From Rhodoplanes serenus (GTDB taxonomy: Bacteria; Pseudomonadota; Alphaproteobacteria; Rhizobiales; Xanthobacteraceae), in NCBI GenBank assembly GCA_945897515.1, contig CAMDFO010000013.1, forward strand, positions 1 to 64,000: a stretch of DNA of 64,000 bases, given 5' to 3'. Position numbers and translations under genes: made by a program. Positions within the stretch are counted from its first letter, which is position 1. The number at the start of each line of letters is the position of its first letter. This document shows, piece after piece, positions 41,473 through 50,023 of the stretch. Under the pieces are notes generated by a model. The model was not told the origin of the DNA and made no database searches. It worked only from the letters and a program-made list of their open reading frames with translations.

Positions 41473-42423
41473 ATGCGGCGGCTGGCGTTTGCGTTTTTGC
41501 TCACTGCGCTTTCCTTCGGCGTCGCCCCCGCCCAGGACTGGCCCACCAAGCCCGTCCGCATCGTCGTGCCGTTCGCGCCGGGCGGCGCGGCGGACGTGTG
41601 GGCGCGCATCATCGCCGAGCCGTTGTCGGCCGCGCTCAAGCAGAGCGTGGTGATTGAGAATCGTGGCGGCGCGGGCGGCATGCTGGCCGCCGCGCAGGTC
41701 GCGCGCGCCGAGCCCGATGGTTACACGCTGCTGGTCGGCGGGCTTGCGCCGCAGATCCTCGCGCCGTCGATGGCCGCGAATCCGGGCTTCGACGCGATCC
41801 GCGACTTCGTCCACATCGCCTATATCGGCGGCCCGCCGATCACCTGGGTGGTGCATCCGGCGAGCGACCTGCGTTCGGTGAAAGACGTGGTCGAGCAAGC
41901 GCGCGCCGGCAAGCTCTCGGGCTACGCCTCGTCGGGGGTCGGCACGTTCGGGCATCTCGTGGTCGAATACGTGTCGAAGCAGCAGGGCATCAAGCTCAGT
42001 CACATTCCGTACAACACGGCGGCGTTCGTCGACATCCTGGCCGGGCGAGTGCCGATGGGCTCGTTCACATGGGGCGCGGCGCTCGGCCAGGTGCAGGGCG
42101 GCACATTGCGCGCGCTCGCGGTAACCACCGAGGCGCGGCGGCCGGACGTTCCCGACGTGCCGACGTTCAAGGAGCTGGGCTACGACCTCGTCGCCAGCAC
42201 GTGGTTCTCGCTCGCCGCGCCGAAGGGCACACCGCCTGCGGTCGCGCAGCGGCTCAACCGCGAGATCGTCCGCATTCTGAATTTGCCGGACATCAAGCCA
42301 AGGCTGGAGCGCGACGCCTTCGACGCAAAGTCGTTCACGCCGGCGCAACTGACGGCCTACTTCGAGGCCGAGATCGCTCGCTGGAAGCCGATCGCGCAAG
42401 CCGCCGGCATGAAACCGCAGTAG
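41473..42423 (+). CDS. Bug/TctC-type periplasmic receptor
   Basis: A 316-residue receptor, signal MRRLAFAFLLTALSFGVAPA, then DWPTKPVRIVVPFAPGGAAD and ENRGGAGGMLAAAQVA. GGGGAGG precedes ATG 41473; the longer frame to 41395 crosses the repeat and is rejected. It starts 12 bases before the HyuA gene ends its leader, i.e. its stop is 12 bases from the HyuA ATG, so uptake and hydantoinase-type hydrolysis are linked in one operon. Confidence 0.9.
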   Translation: MRRLAFAFLLTALSFGVAPAQDWPTKPVRIVVPFAPGGAADVWARIIAEPLSAALKQSVVIENRGGAGGMLAAAQVARAEPDGYTLLVGGLAPQILAPSMAANPGFDAIRDFVHIAYIGGPPITWVVHPASDLRSVKDVVEQARAGKLSGYASSGVGTFGHLVVEYVSKQQGIKLSHIPYNTAAFVDILAGRVPMGSFTWGAALGQVQGGTLRALAVTTEARRPDVPDVPTFKELGYDLVASTWFSLAAPKGTPPAVAQRLNREIVRILNLPDIKPRLERDAFDAKSFTPAQLTAYFEAEIARWKPIAQAAGMKPQ

Positions 42424-42435
42424 GCCGGGTCCGCG

Positions 42436-44532
42436 ATGGCATCTCGCAACAAGTCGCGCCCGACGAACGCCGGCACGCATGTCCGGCTCGCTGCCGACAT
42501 CGGTGGCACCTTCACCGATATCGCGGTGTTCGACGACAAGAGCGGCCGGCTGACCTTCGGCAAGGCGCTGTCCACGCCGCAGCGCCTGGTCGACGGCATC
42601 AGCGCGGGAGTCGAGAAGGCCGGCAGCGACTACAAGTCGGCGGGGTTGTTCCTGCATGGCTCGACCGTCGCAATCAACACCATTCTGGAGCGCACCGGCG
42701 CACGAACGGCGCTGATCACAACGGAAGGCTTCCGCGACGTCTACGAGATCGGCCGCATCAACCGGCCGGACGCCTACAATCTATTTTTCCAGAAGCACGT
42801 GCCGTTGGTCGAGCGCGCGCTGCGCTTCGAGGCGCGCGAGCGTGTGCGCGCCGATGGCGAGGTGCTGATCCCGCTCGACGACGCCGAGGTCGCGGCGCTG
42901 GGCGACCGGCTCGCCGCGCTCGGCATCGAAGCCGTCGCGATCATGTTCATCAATTGCTATGCCAACGCCGAGCACGAGGCGCGGGCGCACGACATCCTGT
43001 CGAAACGCCATCCCGGCCTATTCGTGTCGGCGTCGCACGAGCTCAGCCAGGAGTACCGCGAGTTCGAACGCACATCGACGGTGGTGGCGAACGCCTACAT
43101 CGGGCCGAAGGTGCGGCGCTATGTCGGTGAGATCGACAGGCACATCCGGGACGCCGGCTTCAAGGGCTCGTTCCTGATCGTGCAATCCACCGGCGGCCTG
43201 TACGAGAGCGAGCAGGCGCAGACGCAATGCGTTCGCATGCTGGAGTCCGGCCCGGCGGCCGGCGTGATCGGCACCCAGGCGCTGTGCCATACGCTCGGCA
43301 TCAAGAATGCCATCGCGTTCGACATGGGTGGCACCACCGCCAAGGCCGGCGTGATCTACAAGGGCGAGGCGCTGACCACGGGAGCGGCGCTGATCGGCGG
43401 CTACGACAAGGCGCTGCCGGTTCAGATCGCCATGATGGATATTTTCGAGGTCGGCACCGGCGGCGGCTCGATCGCGCGCGTCGAGGACGGTGCGATCCGC
43501 GTCGGCCCGCAGAGCGCTGGTGCGCAGCCGGGACCGGCCTGCTACGGCCTCGGCGGCGAGGAGCCGACCGTGACCGACGCCAATCTGGTGCTCGGCCGGC
43601 TCGGCGCCGACCGCTTTCTCGGCGGCGAGATGATGCTCGACGTGGCGGCAGCGGAGCGCGCTTTGGCCCGCGTTGGCAAGGCGCTCGGCATGAACGCGAC
43701 GCAGGCCGCGGACGGTATCCTGCGGATCGCCGCGACCGCGATGTCCTACGCGGTCAAGGGCGTCACCACCGAACGCGGCCTCGACGCCGGCGATTTCACG
43801 CTCGTCGCCTATGGCGGCGCGGGTCCGCTGCACGCGGTGCAGGTCGCGCGCGAGATCGGCATCCGCAAGATCATCATTCCCGCCGCGCCGGGCGTGTTCT
43901 CGGCGTTCGGCATGCTGTTCTCCGACCTGCGCTACGATTACGTGCGCACCCAGCTCACGTCGCTGGAGGACGCGCCGTTCGACCGGATCGAGCAGGTCTA
44001 TCGCAACTTGGAGGAGCAGGGCCGGGCGGCGATCGCCGCGACGTCGGTGGTGCCGCACCGGATCAACGTCAAGCGCGCGGCCGATATGCGCTATGTCGGC
44101 CAGGAGCACGCCGTGACCGTGGATCTGCCGATGAGCGTGTTCAAGAAGCAGGACCGCAAGGCGATCAAGCGCCACTTCGACGAGATGCATGAGCTACGCT
44201 ACGGCACCTCGGCGCCGGCCGAGCGCGCCGAGATCGTCAGCCTGCGCGCCACCGTGACCGGCGAGATGCGAAAGCCGCCGCAGGAAAAGATCGGAAAGGG
44301 CGGAAGCGCGCCGCCGAAATCGGCGTTCAGTGGCAAGCGGCGGGTGTTCTTCGACAGCCGGTTCCGAGACGCGCCGACCTATCGGCGCTCGGAATTGCTG
44401 GCGGGCAACAGGATCAAGGGCCCGGCGCTGATCGAGGAGCACGCCTCGACCACGGTGTTGATGCCGGGCGACGCGATGACGGTGGATGCGTGGGGCAATC
44501 TGGCGATCGCAGTGGCGGGGGCGCGGCGATGA
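42436..44532 (+). CDS. Hydantoinase/oxoprolinase A-type subunit (HyuA)
   Basis: A 698-residue ATPase subunit of the acetone carboxylase/oxoprolinase/N-methylhydantoinase family. N-terminal actin-like motif RLAADIGGTFTDIAVFD, then GSTVAINTILERTG, FDMGGTTAKAGVIY and GTGGGSIARVEDGAIRVGPQ. These enzymes use ATP to open 5-membered cyclic amides or activate ketones for carboxylation. Its last four bases (ATGA) overlap the HyuB start. A receptor gene precedes it and another follows HyuB, pointing to a dedicated imported substrate such as a hydantoin, pyroglutamate-like or ketone compound. Confidence 0.92.
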   Translation: MASRNKSRPTNAGTHVRLAADIGGTFTDIAVFDDKSGRLTFGKALSTPQRLVDGISAGVEKAGSDYKSAGLFLHGSTVAINTILERTGARTALITTEGFRDVYEIGRINRPDAYNLFFQKHVPLVERALRFEARERVRADGEVLIPLDDAEVAALGDRLAALGIEAVAIMFINCYANAEHEARAHDILSKRHPGLFVSASHELSQEYREFERTSTVVANAYIGPKVRRYVGEIDRHIRDAGFKGSFLIVQSTGGLYESEQAQTQCVRMLESGPAAGVIGTQALCHTLGIKNAIAFDMGGTTAKAGVIYKGEALTTGAALIGGYDKALPVQIAMMDIFEVGTGGGSIARVEDGAIRVGPQSAGAQPGPACYGLGGEEPTVTDANLVLGRLGADRFLGGEMMLDVAAAERALARVGKALGMNATQAADGILRIAATAMSYAVKGVTTERGLDAGDFTLVAYGGAGPLHAVQVAREIGIRKIIIPAAPGVFSAFGMLFSDLRYDYVRTQLTSLEDAPFDRIEQVYRNLEEQGRAAIAATSVVPHRINVKRAADMRYVGQEHAVTVDLPMSVFKKQDRKAIKRHFDEMHELRYGTSAPAERAEIVSLRATVTGEMRKPPQEKIGKGGSAPPKSAFSGKRRVFFDSRFRDAPTYRRSELLAGNRIKGPALIEEHASTTVLMPGDAMTVDAWGNLAIAVAGARR

Positions 44533-46307
44533 AAAAAGCCAAAGTGAGGAAAGCGGGTAAGCCCCGCAACCTCGACCCGGTCGTCACCGAGATCGTGCGC
44601 AACGGCATCATTGCCGTGACTGAGGAAATGAAGACCAACCTCATGCGCACCGCCTACAACATGATCATCTATGAGGCGCTGGACTTCACCACCGGCCTGT
44701 TCACGCCGGAGGGGGAGACCGTGTCGATCGGCATCGGGCTGCCGATGTTCATCCGCGGCATGGCCGAGACCGTGAAGGCGAAAATCCGCCATTTCGGCAT
44801 CAAGGCGATGAAGCCGGGCGACATCTACGTCACCAACGATTCCTACATCACCGGCAGCCACCTCAATCATTTCACCTTCACGCTGCCGATTTTTCACAAG
44901 GGCAAGCTCGCCGGCTTCTCGTGCTGCATGGCGCACTGGATCGACGTTGGCGGCGTCCTCGGCGGCATGACCACGGACATTTTTTCCGAAGGCATCCAGA
45001 TTCCGATCCTGAAGTATCAGGACCGTGGCAAGGTCAACCAGGACCTGGTCGACATCATCCGCCAGAACGTCCGGCTGCCGCCGCGCGCCATGGGCGATCT
45101 GCGCGCGCAGGTCACGGCGGTGAAGACCGGCGAGCGGCGCTATCTTGAGCTGCTTGATCGCTACGGCCGCGCCGACGTCGATGCCTCAATCGTCGAGATC
45201 ATGAACCGCGCCGACGTGGCGGCGCGGGCGCGGACCAGAACCATCCCGGACGGTGTCTACGAGGCCGAGTCGTTCATGGACGACGACGGCCTGGAGATCG
45301 GCAAGCGCGTGCCGATCAAGGTCAAGGTCACCGTCAAAGGCGACGAGATGACCATCGACCTGACGGATGTGTCGAAACAGGTGCGCGGCTTTTACAACTC
45401 CGGCATCACCACCGGCTATGCCTGCGCGCAGGTCGCCTACAAGTGCATCACCTCGCCGACCGATTATCCGATCAACGACGGCGCGTTCCGCAGCCTGAAG
45501 ACCATCGTGCCGCCGGGCCGCATCGTCAGCGCCGTGCGTCCCGCGCCGATGCGCTGGTGGATGACGTTCCCGATGACAATCGTCGACACGATCTTCAAGG
45601 CGCTGCAGCCGGCGATTCCCGATCGCGTGATCGCCGGGCACCACGCCGACCTTTTGGCGCCGAGCTTCCACGGCTTCAATCCGAAAACCTCGGAGTTCTT
45701 CATCGGCACGTTCGGGCCGCTCGGCGGCGGCTGGGGCGCGAAGAAAACCGAGGACGGCGTGTCGGCGACGGTGTGCCTGAACGACGGCGACACCCACAAC
45801 GGCCCGAACGAGCAGGCCGAGGCGAAATTTCCGATCGTGGTGGAGCGGTTCGAGCTGATCCCGGATTCTGGCGGCGCCGGCCGGCACCGCGGCGGGCTCG
45901 GCATCGCGCGCACCACCCGCGCTTTGACCGACATCGTCGTCAACACCCAGACCGACCGCGCGCATTGCCGGCCGTGGGGGCTCGACGGCGCGGGCGACGG
46001 CACCGGCAATTCCGTGGCGTTCCGCGTGCGCGGTGCATGGAAGGAGGACTTTCCGAACGCCAAGGTGCTGGTGGCGCAGCTCAAGCCGGAGGACGCGTTC
46101 CGCATCAGCTCGGGCGGTGGCGGCGGTTATGGCTCGGCGCTGGAGCGCCCGGTCGAGGACGTGGGCGAGGACGTGCGGCAGGGCTATGTGTCGGTGAAGG
46201 CGGCGCGAGAGCTGTACAGCGTGGTGGTCGATGCCGAGACATTCGAGGTCGACCAGGGCGCGACCGAGGCGTTGCGCGCTTCAAGACGCCGGGACGGCAA
46301 CTCGTAA
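44529..46307 (+). CDS. Hydantoinase B-type subunit (HyuB)
   Basis: A 592-residue partner of HyuA (hydantoinase B/oxoprolinase family). It has RNGIIAVTEEMKTNLMRTAY, GDIYVTNDSYITGSHLNHFT, HWIDVGGVLGGMTTDIFSEG and the late GGAGRHRGGLGIARTTRAL. The histidines and acidic residues in the ND and HWxD segments are thought to bind metal. It starts within the HyuA stop codon, so the subunits are coupled. No third (gamma) subunit as in acetone carboxylase is seen, favouring hydantoinase or oxoprolinase chemistry. Confidence 0.92.
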   Translation: MKKAKVRKAGKPRNLDPVVTEIVRNGIIAVTEEMKTNLMRTAYNMIIYEALDFTTGLFTPEGETVSIGIGLPMFIRGMAETVKAKIRHFGIKAMKPGDIYVTNDSYITGSHLNHFTFTLPIFHKGKLAGFSCCMAHWIDVGGVLGGMTTDIFSEGIQIPILKYQDRGKVNQDLVDIIRQNVRLPPRAMGDLRAQVTAVKTGERRYLELLDRYGRADVDASIVEIMNRADVAARARTRTIPDGVYEAESFMDDDGLEIGKRVPIKVKVTVKGDEMTIDLTDVSKQVRGFYNSGITTGYACAQVAYKCITSPTDYPINDGAFRSLKTIVPPGRIVSAVRPAPMRWWMTFPMTIVDTIFKALQPAIPDRVIAGHHADLLAPSFHGFNPKTSEFFIGTFGPLGGGWGAKKTEDGVSATVCLNDGDTHNGPNEQAEAKFPIVVERFELIPDSGGAGRHRGGLGIARTTRALTDIVVNTQTDRAHCRPWGLDGAGDGTGNSVAFRVRGAWKEDFPNAKVLVAQLKPEDAFRISSGGGGGYGSALERPVEDVGEDVRQGYVSVKAARELYSVVVDAETFEVDQGATEALRASRRRDGNS

Positions 46308-46401
46308 CCCGGAACAGGCTTGCCAACCCGACCGGCGCGCAACACTCTATCTCCCCAAGCGCCAGCCGCAGGCTGAGCGAGCGGAATACGGGGAGGACGC
46401 G

Positions 46402-47424
46402 ATGCGGCAAGACCAGCATGTCAGTCGTTGGCGTGGTCGCGTGAGCGCCCCCGCCTGTCGTGCCGTCGTGATGGCGGCAATCGTTGCCGTGGCGGGCGTC
46501 GTGGCCGATGTCGCGCTGGCGCAATCCAACTATCCGAACCGGCCGATTCGCGTCGTCGTTGGCTTTACCGCCGGTGGACCCGCGGACATCACAACCCGGG
46601 TGATCGGGGCCAAGCTCAGCACCATCCTGGGCCAGCAGGTCGTCATCGAAAATCGCGCCGGGGCGGGCGGCATGATCGCGACCGAATTCGTGTCGCGCGC
46701 CGAACCCGACGGCTACACGCTGCTGATGACGCCGATCGTGAACGCCATCAACGAAATCGTGTCGAAGAACCTTCGCTACAAATTCGGCGAGCATCTGGTG
46801 GCGGTGGCGCCTTTGGCCGAAACGGCGAACGTGCTCGTCGTGCACCCGTCGCTCGGTGTGAAAAGCGTCGCCGAGCTGGTGGCGCTGGCGAAGACCAAGC
46901 CCGGCGATCTTCTTTATGCGACCGGCGGCAGGGGCACGATCACCCACCTGACGAGTGAAATGTTCAACATCAGTGGCGGCGTGAAGCTGATGCCGGTGCA
47001 TTACCGAGGCGGCGGCGAACTCGTGAAGGATCTGGTGGCCGGTGAGGTCAAGATCATGTTCGCCAGCATCGCGCCGGTCCAGGGCTTCGTCAAAGACGGT
47101 CGGCTGCTCGCGCTGGCGACGACCGGGCCCAAGCGCGACGCGGCGTTCCCGCAGGTGCCGACCATGATCGAATCCGGTTTCGCCGGATTCGACACCCGAT
47201 GGTGGTCGGGCCTTCTGGCGCCGGCCGGCACGCCGCGCGCTGTTATCGAGCGGTTGTCGGCCGCCACCGCGGAGGCGGTCAACCTGCCGGAGATCAAGGC
47301 CGCGCTCGCAGCTCAGGGCTTCCAGCCGTTGTCTGGAAATTCGGAGCAGTTCGGCGCGTTCTACCGGAGCGAAGTCGAGAAGTATCGCACGGTGATCCAG
47401 GCCAGCGGCATCACCATCGAGTAG
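46402..47424 (+). CDS. Bug/TctC-type periplasmic receptor
   Basis: A 340-residue receptor with a longer N-terminus: a basic 15-residue n-region, then a hydrophobic core (VVMAAIVAVAGVVADVALA). Family loops are YPNRPIRVVVGFTAGGPADI, IENRAGAGGMIATEFVS and DGYTLLMT. GGGGAGGACGCG precedes ATG 46402. It follows the HyuB gene by 94 bases and may belong to the same operon, giving the hydantoinase genes a receptor on both sides. Confidence 0.9.
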   Translation: MRQDQHVSRWRGRVSAPACRAVVMAAIVAVAGVVADVALAQSNYPNRPIRVVVGFTAGGPADITTRVIGAKLSTILGQQVVIENRAGAGGMIATEFVSRAEPDGYTLLMTPIVNAINEIVSKNLRYKFGEHLVAVAPLAETANVLVVHPSLGVKSVAELVALAKTKPGDLLYATGGRGTITHLTSEMFNISGGVKLMPVHYRGGGELVKDLVAGEVKIMFASIAPVQGFVKDGRLLALATTGPKRDAAFPQVPTMIESGFAGFDTRWWSGLLAPAGTPRAVIERLSAATAEAVNLPEIKAALAAQGFQPLSGNSEQFGAFYRSEVEKYRTVIQASGITIE

Positions 47425-47441
47425 CAAGAATCTCCGCGCGT

Positions 47442-47639
47442 TCACATCTTCCGATTGACCTTCGCGGTGTAGTTCATCCCGCCGGCGCCGCAGCACGGGC
47501 AGTTCATCGCCACCAGGATCGCCTGTTTCGCCTGTTCGTCGAGATCGGTGTTGTCCAGCACGGTTCGCATCCGCTGCTGAAACAAATCATGCAGCGAGGC
47601 ATCGCCCGAGAAAATCTGCTGGTCGGGTTCCTTGCTCAT
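47442..47639 (-). CDS. Small CPCCG protein, decarboxylase operon
   Basis: A 65-residue protein, MSKEPDQQIFSGDASLHDLF at the start, a helical middle (AKQAILVAMNC) and a Cys cluster CPCCG (47, 49, 50). Its ATG overlaps the stop of the decarboxylase-like gene (ATGA), so it is made with it. The Cys cluster could bind a metal but lacks a second pair for a full zinc ribbon. No family recognised; an accessory role is inferred from coupling. Confidence 0.72.
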   Translation of the reverse strand: MSKEPDQQIFSGDASLHDLFQQRMRTVLDNTDLDEQAKQAILVAMNCPCCGAGGMNYTAKVNRKM

Positions 47640-48592
47640 CCTGGCAATCGGAAATGCTTTACCGCGTTGTTGAACGCGATATCCGTGCGGACATTGTCAG
47701 GCAATTTCACGCTATCCATCCAGTGCCCGGCCTCCTCGGCCTGTTCGAACGGATAATCCGCCGCGAACATGATGCGCTCGTGGCCGAGCGCCGCGATCGT
47801 GCAGTCGAGCGGCTCCTGCGAGCACATGCCGGACGTGGTGACCAGGATGTTCTGCTTGATGTACTCGGACGGCGGCTTGGCCAGCTTGATGCCGTAGAGC
47901 TTGGCGCGGCTGTCGAAACGCCATAGCAGGAACGGCAGCGTCTCACCCATATGACCCAGCGCCAGCCGGGCCTTGGGAAACCGGTCGAACACGCCGCCGA
48001 ACACCAGACGGAGCGCGTGCGAGCCGGTCTCGAACGTCCATTCCCAGGTGGCGCGGCGCAGGCCCTTGTGGCCGTCGAGCGCGGGCGACGGCACGACCGG
48101 ATCGGTCGGATGGATGTAGATCACCGCGCCCAGCGCCTCGGCGCGTTCCCAGAACGGCGAGAGCACGGGGTCGTCGAGGTAGTGTCCGTTGGTGTGGCCG
48201 TTGATCATCGCGCCGGAAAACTTGAGCTGCGTCATGCAGCGTTCCAGCTCGTCGGCCGCGGCCCGGGCATCCTGCATGGGCAGATGCGCAAAGCCGGAAT
48301 AGCGGTCGGGCCGCTTTTGCACCTCGCCGGCGAGGAAATCGTTGGCCGAGCGGGCGTTGCGGACGGCCGTGGCGGTGTCGTGCTCGGCCTGCACGCCGGG
48401 TCCGGCGAGCGACAGCACCGCGCGAGAAATCCCCGCGCCGTCCATGGATTTCAGCCGCAGGTCGCCGAAGTCGGACAGCCGCGCGGCCACCTGGGCGAGA
48501 ATTTTCGGGTCGACGTCGCCGACCGTGGTCTTCCAATAGTCTTCGAAGCCGGGACACAGGAAATGCTCTTCGAGTGCGATCTTCTTGACCAC
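47636..48592 (-). CDS. Amidohydrolase-type decarboxylase, gamma-resorcylate type
   Basis: A 318-residue enzyme of the ACMSD/gamma-resorcylate decarboxylase group, which removes CO2 from hydroxybenzoates without cofactors other than a metal. The metal set is visible: Glu8-x-His10 (ALEEHF), His161 (YIHPTDP), His214 (LGHMGE) and Asp279 (AADYPFE). GFAHLPMQDARAAADELERC fits 2,6-dihydroxybenzoate and 5-carboxyvanillate decarboxylases. GTG 48592 is used because GAGGAACC precedes it. It is divergent from a catabolic operon across a perfect palindrome, suggesting common control. Confidence 0.85.
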   Translation of the reverse strand: MVKKIALEEHFLCPGFEDYWKTTVGDVDPKILAQVAARLSDFGDLRLKSMDGAGISRAVLSLAGPGVQAEHDTATAVRNARSANDFLAGEVQKRPDRYSGFAHLPMQDARAAADELERCMTQLKFSGAMINGHTNGHYLDDPVLSPFWERAEALGAVIYIHPTDPVVPSPALDGHKGLRRATWEWTFETGSHALRLVFGGVFDRFPKARLALGHMGETLPFLLWRFDSRAKLYGIKLAKPPSEYIKQNILVTTSGMCSQEPLDCTIAALGHERIMFAADYPFEQAEEAGHWMDSVKLPDNVRTDIAFNNAVKHFRLPG

Positions 48593-48639
48593 GGTTCCTC
48601 CCGGCCTTTGGGCATTTCGCGTTCTGTAGCGCAGCCCGA

Positions 48640-48660
48640 TGGGCATGTATATCATGCCCA
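48640..48660. promoter_or_regulatory. 21-base palindromic operator candidate
   Basis: TGGGCATG-TATAT-CATGCCCA is a perfect inverted repeat with an AT centre, placed in the 102-base gap between the divergent decarboxylase (starts 48592) and cyclase (starts 48695) genes. Spacing and AT core suit a GntR- or TetR-like dimer. GTATATCAT from it recurs at 54462-54470 in the UbiD/Bug divergent promoter. No regulator gene was seen. Confidence 0.55.
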
Positions 48661-48694
48661 CATCGAACCGAAGAATGCGCTTGGGAGGGCATAG

Positions 48695-49540
48695 GTGGCG
48701 AAGAAAATACGCGGGATCAGCTTCGAGGAAAACCTGAAGAACGACATGGGGCTGGAGTTCTACAATCTCTCCCATCGCTTCGGTTACCAGTCCCCGAATT
48801 GGCCCTATTTCGAGGACGTCAAGATCGAGCGCATCCACTACATGGCGAAGTCGGGCGTGCTGTCGCAGCGCATCACGACCTCGATGCACAACACCACCCA
48901 CATCGACGCCCCGGCGCACGTCATCCAGGGCACGCCGTTCATCGACGAGGTGCCGCTCCCACATTTCTTCGGCTCGGGCATCGTGGTTTCGATCCCGAAG
49001 AAAAAATGGGAGCCGATCACCTACGACGATCTCGAAAAGGCCGCCGGCAAGATCGTGCGGCCGCGCGACGTGGTGATCGTCAACACCGGCTGGCATCACC
49101 AGTACGAAGACAGCGAGGATTATTTCTGCCGCGCGCCCGGCTTCGTGAAGTCGGCCGGCGAATGGTTCGTCGAGAAGAAGGTCAAGGTGGTCGGTCACGA
49201 CACCCAGGCGAACGATCATCCGCTCGCGACCGCGATCGGTCCGCAGCGCAACGGGCCGCTGCATCCGCACCTCGCCGACGAATATAAAAAGTGGTCGGGC
49301 GGCCGCGACTGGAAGGACGACTTTCCGGAGTGGGAGCCGGTGCACCGGATTTTGTTTTCCAACGGCATCCTCGGCATCGAGAACGTCGGCGGCGATCTCG
49401 ACAAGGTCACCGGCCGGCGCTGCACCTTCGCGTTCTTTCCCTGGAACTGGGACCGCGGCGACGGCTGCATCATCCGCCTGGTCGCGATCGTCGACCCGAA
49501 AGGCTCGTACCGGATCGAAAAAGGGGAGAAGTTCAAGTGA
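48695..49540 (+). CDS. Cyclase family metal hydrolase
   Basis: A 281-residue cyclase-family protein, different from the one at 23145. The zinc motif is MHNTTHIDAPAHV: His65, His69, Asp71 and His75. YNLSHRFGYQSPNWPYF and VVIVNTGWHHQYEDSEDY are family features. It probably hydrolyses an amide, lactone or enol-type intermediate. It begins with GTG after GGGAGGG and leads an operon of cupin, SDR, hydroxyacyl-CoA dehydrogenase and extradiol-type genes; the next gene starts within its stop. Confidence 0.87.
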   Translation: MAKKIRGISFEENLKNDMGLEFYNLSHRFGYQSPNWPYFEDVKIERIHYMAKSGVLSQRITTSMHNTTHIDAPAHVIQGTPFIDEVPLPHFFGSGIVVSIPKKKWEPITYDDLEKAAGKIVRPRDVVIVNTGWHHQYEDSEDYFCRAPGFVKSAGEWFVEKKVKVVGHDTQANDHPLATAIGPQRNGPLHPHLADEYKKWSGGRDWKDDFPEWEPVHRILFSNGILGIENVGGDLDKVTGRRCTFAFFPWNWDRGDGCIIRLVAIVDPKGSYRIEKGEKFK

Positions 49541-49878
49541 TCGTCCGAAAATTTTCCGAGGCGAAGTCCTACGAGGCTCCGAACCACCGCGACTACAAGT
49601 CGTTCCGCGTGTTCGGGGCCGAGATGGGCGGCTCGCAGGCCTTGATCTTCGGCATCTCGCATTTCCTGCCCGGCGGCGGCGCCGGTCCGGATGCCTCGCC
49701 GCCCGAGAAGATCTACTATGTGCTGGCGGGTGAACTCACGGTGATTGCGGGAGGCAAGGAGACCGTCATTCGCCAGGGCGATAGCTGCTACATCGCGCCG
49801 AACGAGAATCGCGAGATTATCAATCGCGGCAACGAAGTCTGCACCATCGCGGTTGCGGTGGCCGCGCCGCCGAAGTGA
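49537..49878 (+). CDS. Cupin-domain protein
   Basis: A 113-residue cupin starting at a GTG that overlaps the cyclase stop (GTGA), so tightly coupled. The barrel strands ASPPEKIYYVLAGELTVIAG and RQGDSCYIAPNENREIINRG carry the two cupin motifs, although the classical His pair is only partly kept (EK...Y and E...). It may be a small isomerase or a regulator of flux in the operon. Reaction unknown. Confidence 0.8.
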   Translation: MIVRKFSEAKSYEAPNHRDYKSFRVFGAEMGGSQALIFGISHFLPGGGAGPDASPPEKIYYVLAGELTVIAGGKETVIRQGDSCYIAPNENREIINRGNEVCTIAVAVAAPPK

Positions 49879-49928
49879 TACAGCGCAGCGGCAGACACGG
49901 TGCCATCCCATCGCACCACAAACGACGG

Positions 49929-50003
49929 TGTCATCGCCCGCGCAGGCGGGCGATCCAGTAACCCCAGCAAATGCTGGATGCCCCGCCTTCGCGGGGCATG
50001 ACA
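49929..50003. repeat. Bipartite palindromic repeat, TGTCATCGCCCGCG type
   Basis: TGTCATCGCCCGCGCAGGCG on the left and CCCCGCCTTCGCGGGGCATG then ACA on the right, with the flank CAGCGGAG also present. It sits inside the operon, between cupin and SDR genes. Confidence 0.87.
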
Positions 50004-50023
50004 GCGGAGAAGAGGCGCCACCA

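Noticed and set aside
38367-41681. A 1104-residue open frame on the - strand
   Set aside because: Antisense to the FAD, PuuE-like, Ldh and cupin genes, with shadow-type composition and no motif.
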